This document shows, one piece after another, positions 43,179 to 55,679 of a stretch of DNA of 64,000 nt (positions are counted from its first letter, which is position 1; each line of letters starts with the position of its first letter). A program made the translations under genes and the position numbers. Source of the DNA: Pagrus major (Eukaryota > Chordata > Actinopteri > Spariformes > Sparidae); contig NC_133230.1 of NCBI RefSeq assembly GCF_040436345.1, positions 2,612,797 to 2,676,796 of the forward strand, in the 5' to 3' direction. A model generated the notes under the pieces. It did not search any database. It was not told the origin of the DNA and saw nothing but the letters and a program-made list of their open reading frames with translations.

Positions 43179-44819
43179 ATGTCAGCTGCCAGCAGTCTGC
43201 TCTCTGAGGATAAGTTTCTGTGCTCCATCTGTCAGGGCATGTTCACCGATCCTGTCAGCACACCATGTGGACACAACTTCTGCAAAAACTGCATCTCTAA
43301 ACACTGGGATACGAAAGACTATTGTGAGTGTCCCAACTGTAAAAAACGTTTCAAAAGAGGACCTGAGCTGCAGGTCAATACTTTCATCTCTGAGATGGTT
43401 TCTCACTATAAACAGTCAGCTCAACAGAGAGCCAGCAGCAGCTCAGAGCAACAAGCTGCCAAACCAGGAGAAGTTCTCTGTGACATCTGCACTGGAACCA
43501 AACTGAAGGCCCTGAAGTCCTGCCTGGTGTGTCTGGCCTCCTACTGTGAAACTCACCTACAGCCTCATCTGACAGTGTCAGGCCTGAAAAGACATCAGCT
43601 GATCAACCCTGTGGAGAACCTGGAGGGCAGGATGTGTACGAAGCACGATAAACTGCTGGAGCTGTTCTGCAGAGATGACCAGACATGTGTCTGCATGCTC
43701 TGCACTATTTCAGATCACAAACCACATGAAGTTGTTCCTCTGAAAGAAGAATATGAAGGAAGAAAGGCAGAGCTGGGGAAGACGGAGACTGAACTTCAGC
43801 AGATGGTCCAGCAGAGACAACTGAAGATTAAAGAGATCAAACAGTCTGTCAAGGTCAGCAGGGAAAATGCAAACAGGGAAATAGCAGATGGTGTTCAGGT
43901 CTTGACTCGGCTGAAAGGCATTATTGAGAGAATACAGGCCAAAGTCACTGAGATGATTGAAGCAAAGCACACACTGATAGAGAAACAAGCTGAAGGCTTC
44001 ATCAGAGAGCTGGAACAAGAAATCTCTGAGCTGAAGAAGAAAAGTGCTGAGCTGGAGCAGCTCTCACTCTCTGAAGACCACCTCCACCTCCTCCAAAACC
44101 TCCCATCCCCGAATGCTGCTCCACCCACCAAGGACTGGACAGAGGTCAGAGTCCGTCCTCCAGCTTATGAGGGGAATGTGATGGCAGCTCTTGCTCAATT
44201 AAAGGAGGTAATCAGAAGTGAGATGAAGAAGTTTTTACCAAAGGCTGAGCTCAAGACGGTCCAGCAGTTTGCAGTGGATGTGACCCTTGATCCTGATACA
44301 GCAAATCCCCAACTCATCCTGTCTGAAGATGGTAAACAAATACGTTATGGTCTTTTAGAGAAGAAGCTCCCAGATAACCCGGAAAGATTTTCTACCAGCT
44401 TGTGTGTCTTAGGAAAGCAAATTGAATCTTCAGGAAGATTTTATTTTGAAGTTCGGGTTAAGGGGAAGACTGAGTGGGCTTTAGGAGTTGCCAGAGAGTC
44501 AGTCAATAGGAAGGGGAAAATTATTTTATCTCCTCAGAATGGTTACTTGACTCTTGGTTTGAGCAATGAAAATGACTACGGCACTTCTGCTGGCTATGTC
44601 CGTGTTTTCACAAACGGAAAGCCCGAGAAGGTGGGGGTGTTTGTTGATTATGAGGAGGGTATGGTCTCCTTTTATAATGTGGATGCTGCTAATCTAATCT
44701 ACGCCTTTACTGGCTGCTGCTTCACTGAGAAACTCCTGCCTTTCTTCTGCCCCTGTTTTAATCAGTGGGTTAAAAACTCTGCCCCCATGATCATCTCTCC
44801 TGTCAATTCTATTAAGTAG
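43179..44819 (+). CDS. Copy 7: btr/TRIM39-like E3 ligase with divergent PRY-SPRY
   Basis: Single coding exon, 546 residues, last gene of the array. The start follows a TTTCCAG acceptor (AG at 43172-43173). RING (CSICQGMF variant, all ligands kept), B-boxes and coiled coil are nearly identical to siblings. From about nucleotide 44196 the sequence departs sharply, including at silent positions. It reads IRYGLLEKKLP, KGKTEWALGVAR and a two-residue longer loop (SAGYVRVFTNGKPEK), and ends PVNSIK. Similarity to siblings resumes in the 3' UTR near 44890. This looks like an older or gene-converted ligand-binding module joined to a homogenised N-terminal half. Type B first exon ends at 42684. The type A exon is reduced to a remnant with a GTGAATA donor. 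A decoy acceptor and start lie at 42940-42960. AATAAA lies at 45520. Confidence 0.93.
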   Translation: MSAASSLLSEDKFLCSICQGMFTDPVSTPCGHNFCKNCISKHWDTKDYCECPNCKKRFKRGPELQVNTFISEMVSHYKQSAQQRASSSSEQQAAKPGEVLCDICTGTKLKALKSCLVCLASYCETHLQPHLTVSGLKRHQLINPVENLEGRMCTKHDKLLELFCRDDQTCVCMLCTISDHKPHEVVPLKEEYEGRKAELGKTETELQQMVQQRQLKIKEIKQSVKVSRENANREIADGVQVLTRLKGIIERIQAKVTEMIEAKHTLIEKQAEGFIRELEQEISELKKKSAELEQLSLSEDHLHLLQNLPSPNAAPPTKDWTEVRVRPPAYEGNVMAALAQLKEVIRSEMKKFLPKAELKTVQQFAVDVTLDPDTANPQLILSEDGKQIRYGLLEKKLPDNPERFSTSLCVLGKQIESSGRFYFEVRVKGKTEWALGVARESVNRKGKIILSPQNGYLTLGLSNENDYGTSAGYVRVFTNGKPEKVGVFVDYEEGMVSFYNVDAANLIYAFTGCCFTEKLLPFFCPCFNQWVKNSAPMIISPVNSIK

Positions 44820-45519
44820 AATAGCCAACAAATCTCCATATTTAGTGGTAACACACAGAGCGTCTATGTCTTAGAAAGTTACTCGTTTTGTTCAGATTCT
44901 ATTTAATGTGGATTTTTTGCATCTTTATATCAACTCCACACTGCAACTTTCTTCTGTAACACAATCATTTAATTGATCTTGTATAATGTGGTTTAATTAA
45001 GTGTTAAACTGTTTGTAAATATCAAAATAGCCATCTAATAGTCACAGGCATTGCCTTAAGTTGTTTTATATATTTTTATGTAAGTTGACGTCTTTTTATG
45101 ATTTTATGACAATCATGTAAAATGATATAAAACAGCAGGCAGCACCTATTTTTTTGCCTTCCTTTGATCTACCATCAGTTTTAAAGTAACATTGTTTTAC
45201 ATTTTGACATTTTATAGAGTGTGAGATGAGGACATTTTCTTTTGCAGGTGACGTTTATGTCTCAGTTCTGATTTCTAACTTCTCATATTTTAGAGAGTTT
45301 GTAAAATGACTTGCAGTAGACAGAACAACAGAACAACAACCATGAAAATCTGTCACAACATATGTGGTGAATACACACATGCTTTGCCTCTTGATATGTT
45401 ATATACTGGTTTTCTAATTCTAATATGTTTGTATGGTAGAAAATATTGTAGAGTGGAAAAAGTGGGATTGTTGTTCAAACTAATGAGGAAAACTAGTGTT
45501 TATGATGTTTTTATTCTGA

Positions 45520-45525
45520 AATAAA
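45520..45525 (+). terminator. Polyadenylation signal, copy 7
   Basis: AATAAA at the position conserved across the array. Confidence 0.5.
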
Positions 45526-45791
45526 CATTGTGTAAGACTATATCTAGTGTTTTATTTTAGTCCAACACACATACAACATCTACACAACACAATAAGGGGC
45601 AACAAACAGTGATATGATTGAATGATAATGAATAAAAATAGATAGATTAACCACAAACACTGTCACAAAACAACAGCATAGAAGGCAGTGAAAGAGGGTT
45701 TGAAGGAAAAGCCTTGCTATACAAATTTCTATCACAATCAAGAGACACTCCTTATTTCATTGTTGTCTCTATGCTGTATATAAACAGCTGT

Positions 45792-45792
<1 letters not shown>

Positions 45793-45868
<76 letters not shown>
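45793..45868. repeat. TA microsatellite in copy 7 spacer
   Basis: About 37 TA units at a junction where the normal spacer is missing. Confidence 0.95.
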
Positions 45869-45875
<7 letters not shown>

Positions 45876-45903
45876 AATAAGGGCTGTGTCCTGTAGACAT
45901 CGT

Positions 45904-45918
45904 CCACTAGAGGTCACC
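45904..45918 (+). promoter_or_regulatory. CTCF-like motif, one mismatch
   Basis: Paralogous to the site at 18048, same sequence, just after a TA microsatellite. Confidence 0.3.
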
Positions 45919-46109
45919 CTATCTCAGTTAAACCTGCTTCAGACCTCTTCTAACAGCTCTCAGGCCCCAGAGGTCAGTGCACAGTGAGATTATTTTGGCT
46001 CACATCATTGTGATAATGAGTGTAAACTATCATAACTGTGAACCTGATGTGATCTCTGGGTTGTGGATATTTGGAGATTTGATTGGTCTCCAGCTACTTC
46101 AGTTGTTTA

Positions 46110-46275
46110 GGAGAACGCTGTTTTGCTGTGAAGCTCCAGAAATGTTTGGTGGACTACGAAACTTCACCTGACTTTCTTTCAGCATGGAGGGAGGAGATGA
46201 TGACTGGATTTTCATTTTGGCTTGAAACACTTTTACCATTTCAGTATTCGTGGTGCTTTCATGGTCCGTATTTAC
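46110..46275 (+). repeat. Dispersed fish repeat at the right array end
   Basis: Same element as at 18290 with more substitutions and a deletion (GGATTTTCATTTTGGCTTGA). The array ends just after it. Confidence 0.5.
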
Positions 46276-46429
46276 AAAAAACAACAACAAGTATAATCAA
46301 TCAACCATCCACGTAATAATTGCAACAACTTTTTTCGCCCCCTCCACAAACTGTATCACACAGATGGAAGTAGTTTCCTTCCGACTCTTCACTCGTCTTA
46401 CTGCTCTGGAGAGAACGAGAGCGGTCGGT

Positions 46430-46640
46430 TAGTCTCGATTATCCCCCTTAAGACTCCCAGCTGGGATTCAAGGGGACGTTGAGGGGCCCTGAAGGAGGCT
46501 TGTCTCGTCTCCTCTCCCCTCTTGAGTCAGACTAATCCAATATGGCTTCTAATTAGATCATTCAAGTGTCTGCCACCCTGTCTGCAGCCCCGCTAATGCA
46601 TTACCAATACCTGCCTGAACTGTTAGGATGAAGAGGCGAC
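46430..46640. other. Candidate regulatory element right of the array
   Basis: Complex sequence with TCTAATTAGATCATTCAAG and CCGCTAATGCATTACC, free of repeats. Inference only. Confidence 0.22.
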
Positions 46641-47532
46641 AGGAAATAGGAGAGATGACGGGTTTCTTTGAAGCACGTCGGGAGCTGAAGAAGAGGAATT
46701 AGATGTTGCAAGGATGAAGATCAGAGTCACATGATGGCTGAGGGTTTGGTAGTGAAGCAGCAGCTGTACAGCTGTCAGAAGTGTTTGAGGCCTCGTGACA
46801 TTCAATGATCCGTCTTTTCATATTTCATGTTTCTTCAAAGTGTCTCTGTGAAACTTGTGTGTTGTGCTGGAAGCTCAACAGTCATAAGTCACAGACACAG
46901 TCACATCCTTTGCGTAAAATCCACAGTCCAGCAGCGTTAAGGCAGCAGAGAGGTGTCTTTTTTCATGTCATGTTACAGTCTGCTCACATATGGCCGATAA
47001 ATAAGTGATTAAAACAGAAAGTGTTTTTACTGTGCAGCTCTTGGCTTGGAGAAATTGTCTTAATCCACTGACACTGATGGTCAGACACATATATCTATCA
47101 GCTGTCTTGAACGTTAAACTGAGTGAAACATTAAAATCCAATTCTACACAAATGTCTCAAAAATGAAGTCCAACATCTCCACTTTTAAATGAATTCTGTG
47201 TTTTATATTTTTGTGCCTTTATTAAATAAGACAGCTCAAGACTGTGGGGTTTAACAGTTTGTTGCACAGCTGACTGATGCTCCTTTGTTGGTTTGCATGA
47301 AATTAAAGAAACAATGGATTCAATTGGGAGTAATATTGAGATTTTACTTCACTTTGTTTTTGTTTGTTCACTTCCCACATTCGATACATATCCAGTTAAA
47401 CGAATGTGTTGGACTGGAAGAATAAAGTACAGTACTTGAGTGGATGTACTTAGTTACATTTCACTACTGGTGCCAAATAAATAGAAGTTTTATTGTCATT
47501 GTTAATGTTATTAACAGAAAGTATTGCTGCTG

Positions 47533-47547
47533 CCAGCAGGTGGCACT
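47533..47547 (+). promoter_or_regulatory. CTCF consensus motif beyond the right array end
   Basis: CCAGCAGGTGGCACT matches CCASYAGRKGGCRSY at every position, about 1.2 kb outside the array. It could mark a boundary. Binding is not shown. Confidence 0.5.
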
Positions 47548-47617
47548 GTTGTCCAGGCAAACGTCCTCAGGTCACATGGAGCTGATTAATGTTTTACTCT
47601 ATGCAGCCTGTGAATCC

Positions 47618-47647
47618 ATCCACACACACACACACACACACACACAC
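47618..47647. repeat. CA microsatellite
   Basis: CA run of about 28 bases. Confidence 0.9.
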
Positions 47648-47954
47648 TGCTTGCTTGTTGTCAGGTATCAGGTGTCAAACTACCAACCATACACACTTGA
47701 GGGAGTGTCGCCACAACACCCGAGAAGCTGAGAAACCCCCTCAGAGCTCAGAGAGAGAGAGCAGGACGGATAATGAGACAAAAGTAACGTCCAAATCAGG
47801 CATTTAATGATTTTGTGAACCTTTGAAAGTTTCTCTCTTACAGCTTTGGACTAAAGAAACAAAACTTTCTTGCTGTTTGAACAAGTTCTGCTCCAGAATG
47901 TACTGATACACCGGTGATCCAGTGGGTCGCAGAGGTTGTTTGAAGTGGAACTGC

Positions 47955-48100
47955 CGCTAACGATTATTCAGTTGACTCCCACCGAAGAAACCAGCAGATG
48001 TTCACATTTTAGAAACCAGTGCAGTTTGCTTGAAAATGACTGAAATGATGAAGAGATGATCAAAATAATTTCCTGTTGATCAACTAACTGATTATTTGTT
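47955..48100 (+). mobile_element. Fragment of a hAT-type MITE
   Basis: ACGATTATTCAGTTGACTCC, then AAGAAACCAGCAGATGTTCA and TTGATCAACTAACTGATTAT resemble the 3' part of a fish MITE whose ends read GCAGCCCT. Ends are not intact. Confidence 0.45.
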
Positions 48101-48402
48101 TCGACTGAGTGTTAAGACTCAGTTATTTAATGTGTTTTAGCTGCATTTTATGACATAATTGACAAAATAATAGACAATAAAAAGAGTTGGTAGTTGCACA
48201 GACTGTCACACAAGAACTCCTCATAAACTTTAGGCTTCTTTCTTTTGCTATTTGATGCACAGTTGATTAGAAACATTTGCACACAGACACGTTTTACCTG
48301 ATGTGTGTGGACGCACAGAAGAGTCTTGTTGTGGTGTTGATGTTTGACATGTAGCGTGTCCTGTAATCCCACGTGGGACAGACTAACGAGCTGATTGGGA
48401 TC

Positions 48403-48580
48403 ATGGCTGCAACCAGCACTTATTTTCATTGTCGATTAATCTGTAGATTATATTCTCGATGAATTGATTCGTTGTTTGATCTATAAAATGTAAGAAACTG
48501 GTATTTCAAATGTCTTGTTTTGTCCACAACTCAAATATATTCAGTTTACTGTCACAGAAGAAGAAAGAAAACAGACAATA
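48403..48580 (+). mobile_element. Fragment of a hAT-type MITE (5' part)
   Basis: TGGCTGCAACCAGCACTTAT, TTTTCATTGTCGATTAATC and AATGTCTTGTTTTGTCCAC match the other half of the same MITE family as the fragment at 47955. Confidence 0.55.
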
Positions 48581-48739
48581 TTTTAAACTTGATCTGTTAT
48601 TGATCCGTGCATGTGCATATCTGTGTGCACAGTGTAAGTGTGAGTGTTTGCAGTATGATATCATCCACCTCTCCACAGCTGACCACATGAAAAGCTGAAG
48701 TTCTGTCACTCTGTGAAAAAAGGAGTTAATCTCACCCAC

Positions 48740-48860
48740 TCAGGCCTACCTGCTGTCGCCGGGCCGAACGCTACAGCGAACGTACTGATTGGCCGTCGGC
48801 CTCCGGCTCCATTGTTGCGGCCGCGCTTCTGTTGTCTCATACCTCAACAGCTGTAATGAG
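48740..48860. other. CpG-rich candidate regulatory element
   Basis: Contains a CCAAT-type GATTGGC, a SOX-like CCATTGTTG, GCGGCCGC and an E-box CAGCTG within about 120 bases. No exon seen. Confidence 0.25.
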
Positions 48861-48990
48861 AGAGGGGAGGCCGGGAGGAGGGGGGAGGTGGGGGAGGCCT
48901 TTTTCCCCTCCTGTAGGGAAGCTGTTGAGCTTAATGTTTAATAAGCCACTGGACACAGAAGGAAACCTGATCCTCTCCGGAGAGGCTGCC

Positions 48991-49033
48991 CTGTGTGTGT
49001 GTGTGTGTGTGTGTTTGTGTATTTGTGTGTGTG
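48991..49033. repeat. GT microsatellite
   Basis: GT run with TTTGTGTATTT interruptions. Confidence 0.9.
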
Positions 49034-52000
49034 CACTCTCGGTGCATTTGTTGTGTGAGTATCCAAGCGTGCTTCATTATTCTCTGGTCAGTGTGTGAAT
49101 CAGATGCACTGTGTTGATTGGGCTCAGTTGTAATCGACTCTTTATTCAACTCGAGGCTGGCTAGTGTTTCTCCTCAGAGCCAAACACAAGATTCACTTTT
49201 TTCTTTATGTCTTTTAAAGCTCGAGCGATCGATATTTTTATTAAATGAGTGTATAATGCGAAATATGCTGCAGCATGATTCGAAAAACCTGCAAGAAATT
49301 TTACATTTACACCCATTTACAGCTGGTGTTAGCATGCAAATAAAGTAACCAACAAGTCCTGGAGTGTACGATGAAGCCGGCGTGGAGGGGACACACGACC
49401 TTTTCGTGCTCTCTGGTGGACGGCCTTTCAAACCACGAGCAATGTCGGTACATTACTGTAGCTCCTTAAAAAGCAGGAATACACAGCACAGGCTACTCAG
49501 CTTCACATGTTTCTTGTTTATTACGAGTCGACTTGCATCCTGTTTGTGGGAAAAAGTGAAAATGAACCTTCTTTTCCAGCAGCTGCAGGTTGACTCATGC
49601 TGTTTATTGTTTCCCTGCTCGTCACAGCCCTGCTGCACCTCTTACTTTATATTTCAATGAAACTCTTTCATTGTTTGATCTCCGACTGTGGAACAAACTT
49701 CTCACTCCGGCTGAAAGACGTTCGCTTCCCCTCGTCCTGAAGGATTGTAGGATGAAACATAATTGCCATCCTTCTCCGATGAATCATATCCCCGTATTCA
49801 CCTCCGTCTAATTCTGGCATTAAAAAAATCCTTCTGTAGATTATTCAGCAAGTTAAGTTTAGTCTCTAGAAGTTAAAGCAGCAGGCGGCCACATGAAATG
49901 TTTTGAACATCGTTGGAAACATTTGGGATAATGTAGAGACACAAAGGTTCGGTCGGTTTGGGAGATTTTAATGCAGAAATCTTACATATTAGCTCTTTCA
50001 GTCATGGAGATGAACTGATGCATAAGGTCAAGTGACAACAGATACCTCACACACAGTCTAAACTGCGAGCAGCCAGCGGATCACACACATCGCTCTGCCT
50101 CCACAGCTGTGTGCAGCCGAGCAGCTGGAGGCACACTGAGGCTACAGTTGTAGGCACCGGCCAGTTAAGCGTTCATATCAACCACATGCTGTTTCACTGG
50201 CACTCATAATACAGCTTTTACTCATCAACGGTCACACTGAATGGCTATTCTGCTGCGGTCACGTGTCCTCTGTTGGCTGAAGCCGCCGGCCTGCCTCCTG
50301 TCCTGCGACTCGGGTAGAGTTACGGGGCAGCTAAAGCCTCTGATGTATTATTCATCTACTCATGTCAGATATTACAGGGGGACAGGGTGACGTGGGGAGG
50401 GGGCGGCATGCACTGCTGCACCACGGGGTCAGGAAGTGGACACAAACAGACTGGCAAGTGAGCAGGCTGGCAACCAGAGAGACACACAGCACAGGCAGGG
50501 CTCTGTCCCTTATGATGCATCTGTCACAGCGTCCTCGAAAAAACACTGCCGTCCTCTTCTACAAACATCCCATCTGTCTCCCTGTTGTTGCTCTCAGTCC
50601 AGACTTCAAGACCGGCGGCAAACTTCACTCTAAGTTCAATAAAAACCTGCAGTAATCCCTGAGTAACTGTAACTTAACTGCTGCAGATCTGGAGTGTTGG
50701 ACGGATCAAGAGTGTTATTTGTTATTTGCTTCTGCACATTTAGGTGTTTCCTGTCAAAATGCTCAGGCAGGGAGAGACTTTGATCAGCGTTTAGAGCGGC
50801 CGATAGCGTGAGTTACACACCTCGCGATCAAGATGTCAAATAACCCCAAGCTAGCCACTGTGAGCGGTTACTTTAGCAACAAGTAGAGCCAGCTGATGAT
50901 CAGGAAACTCATCAGAGAGGGTTCAGCGTGGATTTAACAATTAAATTCTGCATACAGCATTGGAGATGGTGCTTCATCATTCCTGTGAAAGCTGCTCAGT
51001 GCTGCATGAAGCCAAAACAGCTCGAAAAAGACCTGGATCTTCCACGCTGTGGGACTCGAGCCGGCTAACTTGAAAAGAGATAAATAATTTCATCCTGTAG
51101 CTCTTGTCGACTCATAGTTTATTGGACCAAATGGATCAGCGATGTACAACATTTCGTCGGGTTTGTGGCGCTCAACAAAACGTATCCACCCTTTAATAGC
51201 CGCTTCTTTCACAATGTAAGCTCACGGGCCCCAGTGCGTCATGTGACCTTGTAGTTGCACAGTTTGGCCACAACAAAAGTTGGCTTCAAAGCCGGAGAAC
51301 ACTTCCTGGGGGCAGAGCAGCCGCAGGACATTCAAGGGAAATATACATAAAATATAAACCAGTTTCACACAAATCAGGAAATTAAATTATACGTTTGTAT
51401 GAATCTTGATGAAAACAAATCAGGCGTATGTAGGCGGCTGGTATCTGAGAGTGAGTGGAGGTATACGCTCTACTTAGTGCCATTGTATCGGCATCACTGC
51501 AGTGGAATCCAGACCAATAATGGGCCGTTCATCCACCAGTGAGACCGGGGAATTAGCAGAACGCCCGTGTGCCGGTGTGATCCAGTACTCTGTACGCAAC
51601 ATCATGTGGAGGAGGGGAAGAAAGGACGGTTCTGAACAGGGTGAAGAAAAAAAAAAAGTTAAAACCTGACCCTGTCCCTGCACACAAAGCCTCGGGGTAT
51701 GTGAGGGGTATGGGAGCAATAATAGCCCTGCCTAAAAATAAAAGGGGCAAAATGACAGTGGAGGATACCGTTACAAAGAGCTCCAGTGGACAAATGGGAG
51801 GGCCAGCGCTTTGAAGAGTTTCTCACAAAAGACGGACCACACACTCCCCCCCCGAACCCACCCACAGCCCCACCCACCTCCGCCGCCCGCTCTGCTCTCC
51901 CTCCGATCAGGTTCCCATTATCGGCGAGGCCACACGGTGGAGAGGGCAGGACGGGTTTGAAATGCCTGTCAGAAGCCGCTCGGCTGTGTCCGGCCTCCGC

Positions 52001-52036
52001 GGCTCATGTGAGGCACGCAGGCAGCGGGACGGCACG

Positions 52037-52112
52037 CACACACACAACACACACTCACACACACACAACACACAACACACACTCACACACACTCACACAC
52101 ACAAACACATCC
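52037..52112. repeat. CA-rich microsatellite
   Basis: ACACACAACACACACTCACA-type mixture. Confidence 0.9.
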
Positions 52113-52240
52113 ATGCATGTCTAGTAATACTGTATTTTATAGTGATATAGTTGCTTTTTCATTATCAATTATCTAATCTATTATTATTTTTAATGACCAT
52201 GGCCGGTTCCTCACTCTGGTGCAGATAAAAATAACTCAAG

Positions 52241-52468
52241 AACTTCGATAATAGATTAATTAATTGTTTTAGTCATTTTTCACGCAAAAATGTCAAACAT
52301 TTGCTCGTTCCAGCTCCTTAAATGTGAAGATTTGCTGCTTTTCTTTGTCATCTTTGTCAGTAAATGAAGAATCTTTGGGTTTTGGACTGTTTGTTGAACA
52401 AATCTGAAGATGCAACTTTGAGCTCTGGGAAACTGTGACGAGCATTTATCAGCGTTAGTTGCAGCCCT
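52241..52468 (-). mobile_element. hAT-type MITE copy
   Basis: Ends GTTAGTTGCAGCCCT at 52468 and contains AGTCATTTTTCACGCAAAAA, TCTTTGGGTTTTGGACTGT and AGCTCTGGGAAACTGTGA, the usual interior of this fish MITE. The first end is worn. Confidence 0.6.
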
Positions 52469-53283
52469 AATGGATTGCCATAAAAACTTCAGATATTCAT
52501 GGTCCCCAGAGGATGAAACCTGCCGACTTTTCCTCTGTTTATGGTTTTGACTCAGATACCTGGACTGAACTACTGGATGGATTGCGATAATTTGGTGCAT
52601 GAGGGGTGAACGATCCGACCATGTGAGATCGTGATTGACCTTCAAACCCGAGTCTCTCCTCCTCCTGCTGCATTAAAAGAAAAAGCAATGACAGTTTCTG
52701 GGATCCCTGCATACTTTATCCAACCAGGACAGAGAAGTCCATAAAGAGGCGAAATGAAGAGCCAGATCCACCTGTTCTGGTACCTACACCGGCTCATACT
52801 ATTAAACAGGCCAAGTGGTGAAAAGAGAGCGATCTCAAGAAATTGAAAGGAGGTTTTTCTCCCTGGTTTTAACCGGCGCTCTCCAAATGACAGGAGAATA
52901 TTTCCCACTGAATGTCAAATAGCATTTTTGCTTCACCTTCCAGGTTCTGAGGAGTTCGACACAAGAAAATAAACCCTCCTCGTGCTCCATTAAGAGTTCA
53001 GTCAGGCTAAACGAGCTACATGTGACCCGGCTCTCAGATGGGTGGGAATACAAAGTGTTTAAAAGCGACTTGTCAGTCACAGGAAGGTGAGCTGAACAAA
53101 ATGAAACAATATTTTCCTGTGATTGAACACGTCACTGCTCATTGTATTCTCTAATGTGGTGAACCACACCCAGGTAACAATCTGAAAGGCTTAAATAAAC
53201 CGTAAAGTGTTTTTCCTTCTCAAAGACGGAGTGACTGACAGACTGGTTCACTAACTGTAGTGGCTGAGGCCCAGTTACAGGTG

Positions 53284-53315
53284 AGTGAGTGTGTGTGTGT
53301 GTGTGTGTGTGTGTC
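53284..53315. repeat. GT microsatellite
   Basis: GT run of about 30 bases. Confidence 0.9.
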
Positions 53316-55679
53316 AGGGTGTCCAATATTGTACTAGGTCTACATGTCCAGGCATGTCTCCCACTCCCTGCGTCTCACAGTCGGCCTCTGTAATTAGGAT
53401 CTGAGAGGGTAATGGCCCTGTACTCGACCATACAACACTCCCAGCACCACTGTGACATGAGGGGGGATAAAGTTGCCTCCAGATGCAGCTGGAGTCCAGT
53501 TGCACACGAAGTGACGGTGAGGTGGTGCTAGAGGAAAAGCCAGGAGATCACCGAAGTCAGTAGGATCCATCCTCTGGGGACGGTGGATGTCTGCACAGAG
53601 TTTAATGATGATCCATCCAATAGTTTTTGAGCATCGTCAATAACATGTTCATCTCCTTGTTTGTTTGCTTTTCAGAAGCGTGATCTTCTCATTAGATCTT
53701 CACAGAAAATGGTAAATCCAATAACTTAACACACGACATCACTGAGCGTCATTAGATCACACCAGCGGGCGTTCAAGAATTAAAAGGATGCAGTTAGCGT
53801 GATAGCTCGTCCCCTCCTCCATGTTTTATCTCCCTGTTATCTAACAGGATGCGTTACTAATCCTCAGGTGGTGACCGCTCACGCACCACACCTGAGCCGA
53901 GTCACGCATTTTCTCGAAACAACTTCCTCTTTTCTTCTTCTGTAGGTCATTGCATCCCTGGAGTAGTAGGTGACTTCATGCAGGGTCAGCAACAATAATC
54001 AGAACAGTTCGTACCGCGGCGCAGCCACAGCCTCGTGGCAGGTGCTTATCGGGGACCGACAGCCGGACCACGCCTTCGGATCGGAACCGAGCCACCCGGG
54101 GGAGGGTAACGTGGCCTACTCCCATTTTCAACACCGCATTGTTGTGCCTGGCAGCGCGCTCCGCCAGATTGAGATCTTGCGGGAGAAAGTGTCATTTCCT
54201 TAAAGCTAAACCCACCCGAGTGCGGCCCGCTGCAACCTTCCTAAGAAAGCAGGGGACGTACATTTCCAGCCCGTCTGTCACTCAGTGCAACACAAAATGA
54301 GTGAGTATTAACAATGCTGCTGCACCCTCTTGAGATTGTGGCCGGCGATAAACACACATGCACACACCCATGAACACATGTAGTCACACAGCTTTGGCTT
54401 TTTGACCTTCAGCTCCCACACAAGCCTCTCAGATGCTGAGTCTGAGGTAAGAGAGACAACATGAAAATGAAAAGTGTACACAGACAGCGTAGCTCAGGCT
54501 GATTGCGGCTGAGTGTCGGCACACTTGGTTTTGTTCTGGACAAACGTGGACCCACTGTGAGCCGTCTTAAGCCCGTATATGGCTCCTGGATATATTGAGG
54601 TTTGGAGGGTGTGGACTTGAGTTTGGGTTCATTCTCAGCTAAAGTTAGCAGCACTCAGGCGAGCTTCGGGCCGGTGTCGGTGACCGGAATTCAACCAGCG
54701 CACTTGATGACTGATGTCCTTTATCATTTGTCTGGCAGCTTGTGCAGGGTTTATTCTGCTGCAGCACCAAAAATTCCCCCACAGTAACGTCTTTTTTAAC
54801 GTTGTTGTAAAACTTCACATTATCTTTGACCTTTGCAGCTTCACACGCAGCTTGTAAAACTCAGCTACTTTGACATGTGTCAAAAGCCCATGGGCTGCTC
54901 TGACTTTTGCAGACACTACAAGTTTTAGTTGCACAGCTTTCAGTACATTACATACTGTATTTACTTTTTGAATAGTGCAGGTTGAATGAGATGAGGTTGA
55001 TGTGTCATTCCTCACATTTCTTTTTTGAATTGTACCTCTGTTGGTACATTTAACGCATTTAACCGCCACGTTTGGTACAAATGTCAACCTTTGACACAAC
55101 TGTAGTTTGCAGAAACATGAACTGCTAAAACTTTATCGTGGTGACGATGATCGCGGGCTGAGCATCTCCAAGTGGAATTGTTGTTGGCGTCGCCGTTGCA
55201 AAGACAACCAGATCGCTTCCCACTTTCCTCCAGCCTGACTAGGGAACTTATATAAACGTGTGCAATCAACATTTAATTCATAATGTCCACTGCCATTTGA
55301 AGTGTGCAAGTTTTCATGATTTCTTCTTGTTTGTTATTTTTGAGTAGATTTCTTCTTCCCTCCATCTTTGTGCACTGGCTGTTTTCATTATTTCTTTTGC
55401 TTAAGAGAAAGAAACACAGTAATTTCACCCAACAATGAAACTAAAGTCTTCTTTTTTTTAACCTTTTGTAGGCCCGATCCAGGACCGTCATATATCATAG
55501 ATGGCAGTGGATTTCTTCCCCGGCTCCTGACTGGACTGATGCTGTGATCCCACCAGGACCAACTCAACACACACGACTTATACTTTAAAAGTAAATACTA
55601 TTTTTAAATCTAGACCCACTAAAACACACAAGAAGAGAGATTTTAAAAAAGCAAATGTAAAGGCTGCGGTCACGCTCAA

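Larger units (their letters stand above)
44820..46316 (+). other. 3' UTR, spacer and right end of the array
   Basis: AATAAA at 45520-45525. A TA microsatellite (45793-45868) replaces several hundred bases of normal spacer. The CTCF-like block (45904-45918) and dispersed repeat follow. Array homology stops near 46316, at ATCAATCAACCATCCACGTA, close to where the left end of the unit begins at 14225. Confidence 0.6.

Noticed and set aside
53940-54203. Possible exon after a CTTCTTCTGTAG acceptor-like sequence
   Set aside because: Stops follow directly in most frames and no donor or known domain was found. It may be a non-coding element.
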